A stretch of 64,000 bases of DNA, from contig NZ_BNJW01000014.1 of the NCBI RefSeq assembly GCF_015751045.1, positions 17,973 to 81,972 of the forward strand, given 5' to 3'. A program made the position numbers and the translations under genes. Shown piece after piece: positions 63,871-64,000 of this stretch (within the stretch, counting starts at the first letter, position 1; every line of letters starts with the position of its first letter). The notes below the pieces were generated by a model. It saw only the letters and a program-made list of their open reading frames with translations, did no database searches and was not told where the DNA came from. The stretch is from Enterococcus lactis (GTDB lineage Bacteria; Bacillota; Bacilli; Lactobacillales; Enterococcaceae).

Positions 63871-64000
63871 GTTGCTACGGCAGCCAAAAACAAATCGGAA
63901 AAACACTTCCGATGAAGTAGACCTTTGAAAACTGAACAAAGTAAGACAAACCAAATGTGTAGGGCGTCTTGATTCAATTCAAGACAACAAACATTTTTAA
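63871..64000 (+). other. rRNA operon leader (16S gene begins beyond the window)
   Basis: The stretch around 63919-63940 (GACCTTTGAAAACTGAACAA) is the box A/processing-stem sequence typical of Firmicutes rrn leaders and spacers; AGGGCGTCTTG and CAAGACAAC at 63961-63990 form the start of the 16S processing stem. The 16S rRNA itself is not reached. Confidence 0.85.

Overview
The window is a low-GC Firmicutes chromosome segment that looks like Enterococcus, most likely the E. faecium group. Reasons: AGGAGG ribosome sites throughout, house-keeping clusters in lactic-acid-bacterial order, a gfr-type glycated-lysine PTS operon (a pathway first worked out partly in E. faecium), an LPMO/chitinase pair, and at the right edge the tandem promoters and leader of an rRNA operon whose 16S gene must begin just past base 64000. 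There is no prophage, plasmid backbone, CRISPR array, or intact insertion sequence.

Layout. 1-2.0 kb: 3' end of oppF followed at once by a TnpB-derived gene that has lost its RuvC catalytic residues and zinc finger, then a short structured non-coding stretch ending in a strong terminator. This matches the TnpB-like nuclease-dead repressor (TldR) plus guide-RNA arrangement known for the oppF-associated clade in enterococci and is the most exciting locus here. 2-8 kb: NUDIX/NrtR-like protein, metG, small membrane proteins, an APC amino-acid permease. 8-14 kb: tatD-rnmV-rsmA operon; an ECF niacin-type S component (niaX) with paired NiaR-like operators; an MsmX/UgpC-type ATPase; mgsA; folT behind a THF riboswitch. 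14-19.4 kb: heterodimeric ABC exporter and three small secreted or membrane proteins. 19.5-27 kb: the gfr operon with its LevR-type sigma-54 activator and a textbook -24/-12 promoter folded into the activator gene's own terminator. 27-31.3 kb: a chitin module (LPMO, Rgg-like regulator, multidomain GH18 chitinase) in which LPMO and chitinase share a 23-bp element at identical distance from the -10 box.

31-36 kb: a 174-bp interspersed repeat, an 18-codon peptide gene, gpsA-galU, a rod-shaped RNA candidate, an SIS-domain protein, and a second small-RNA candidate. 36-42 kb: YfcC-type transporter with isoaspartyl dipeptidase, CsbD, and a MacB-like ABC pair. 42-49 kb: rnjB, ybaK, the ytkL-ytoI-nrnA cluster, yjdM, yugP and the second copy of the 174-bp repeat, which supplies the stop codon of the convergent Mga-like regulator gene. 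50-63.4 kb: TetR and PucR-like regulators, an RsmF-like rRNA methyltransferase with an ambiguous start, tadA with SRP RNA, yunD-yutD-HAD-membrane protein operon, yutG/pgpA, ferredoxin-NADP reductase, cyclophilin, PatB-type C-S lyase, an S1-domain protein, then three tandem rRNA promoters.

All assignments come from reading translations and DNA motifs by eye; no database search was run.
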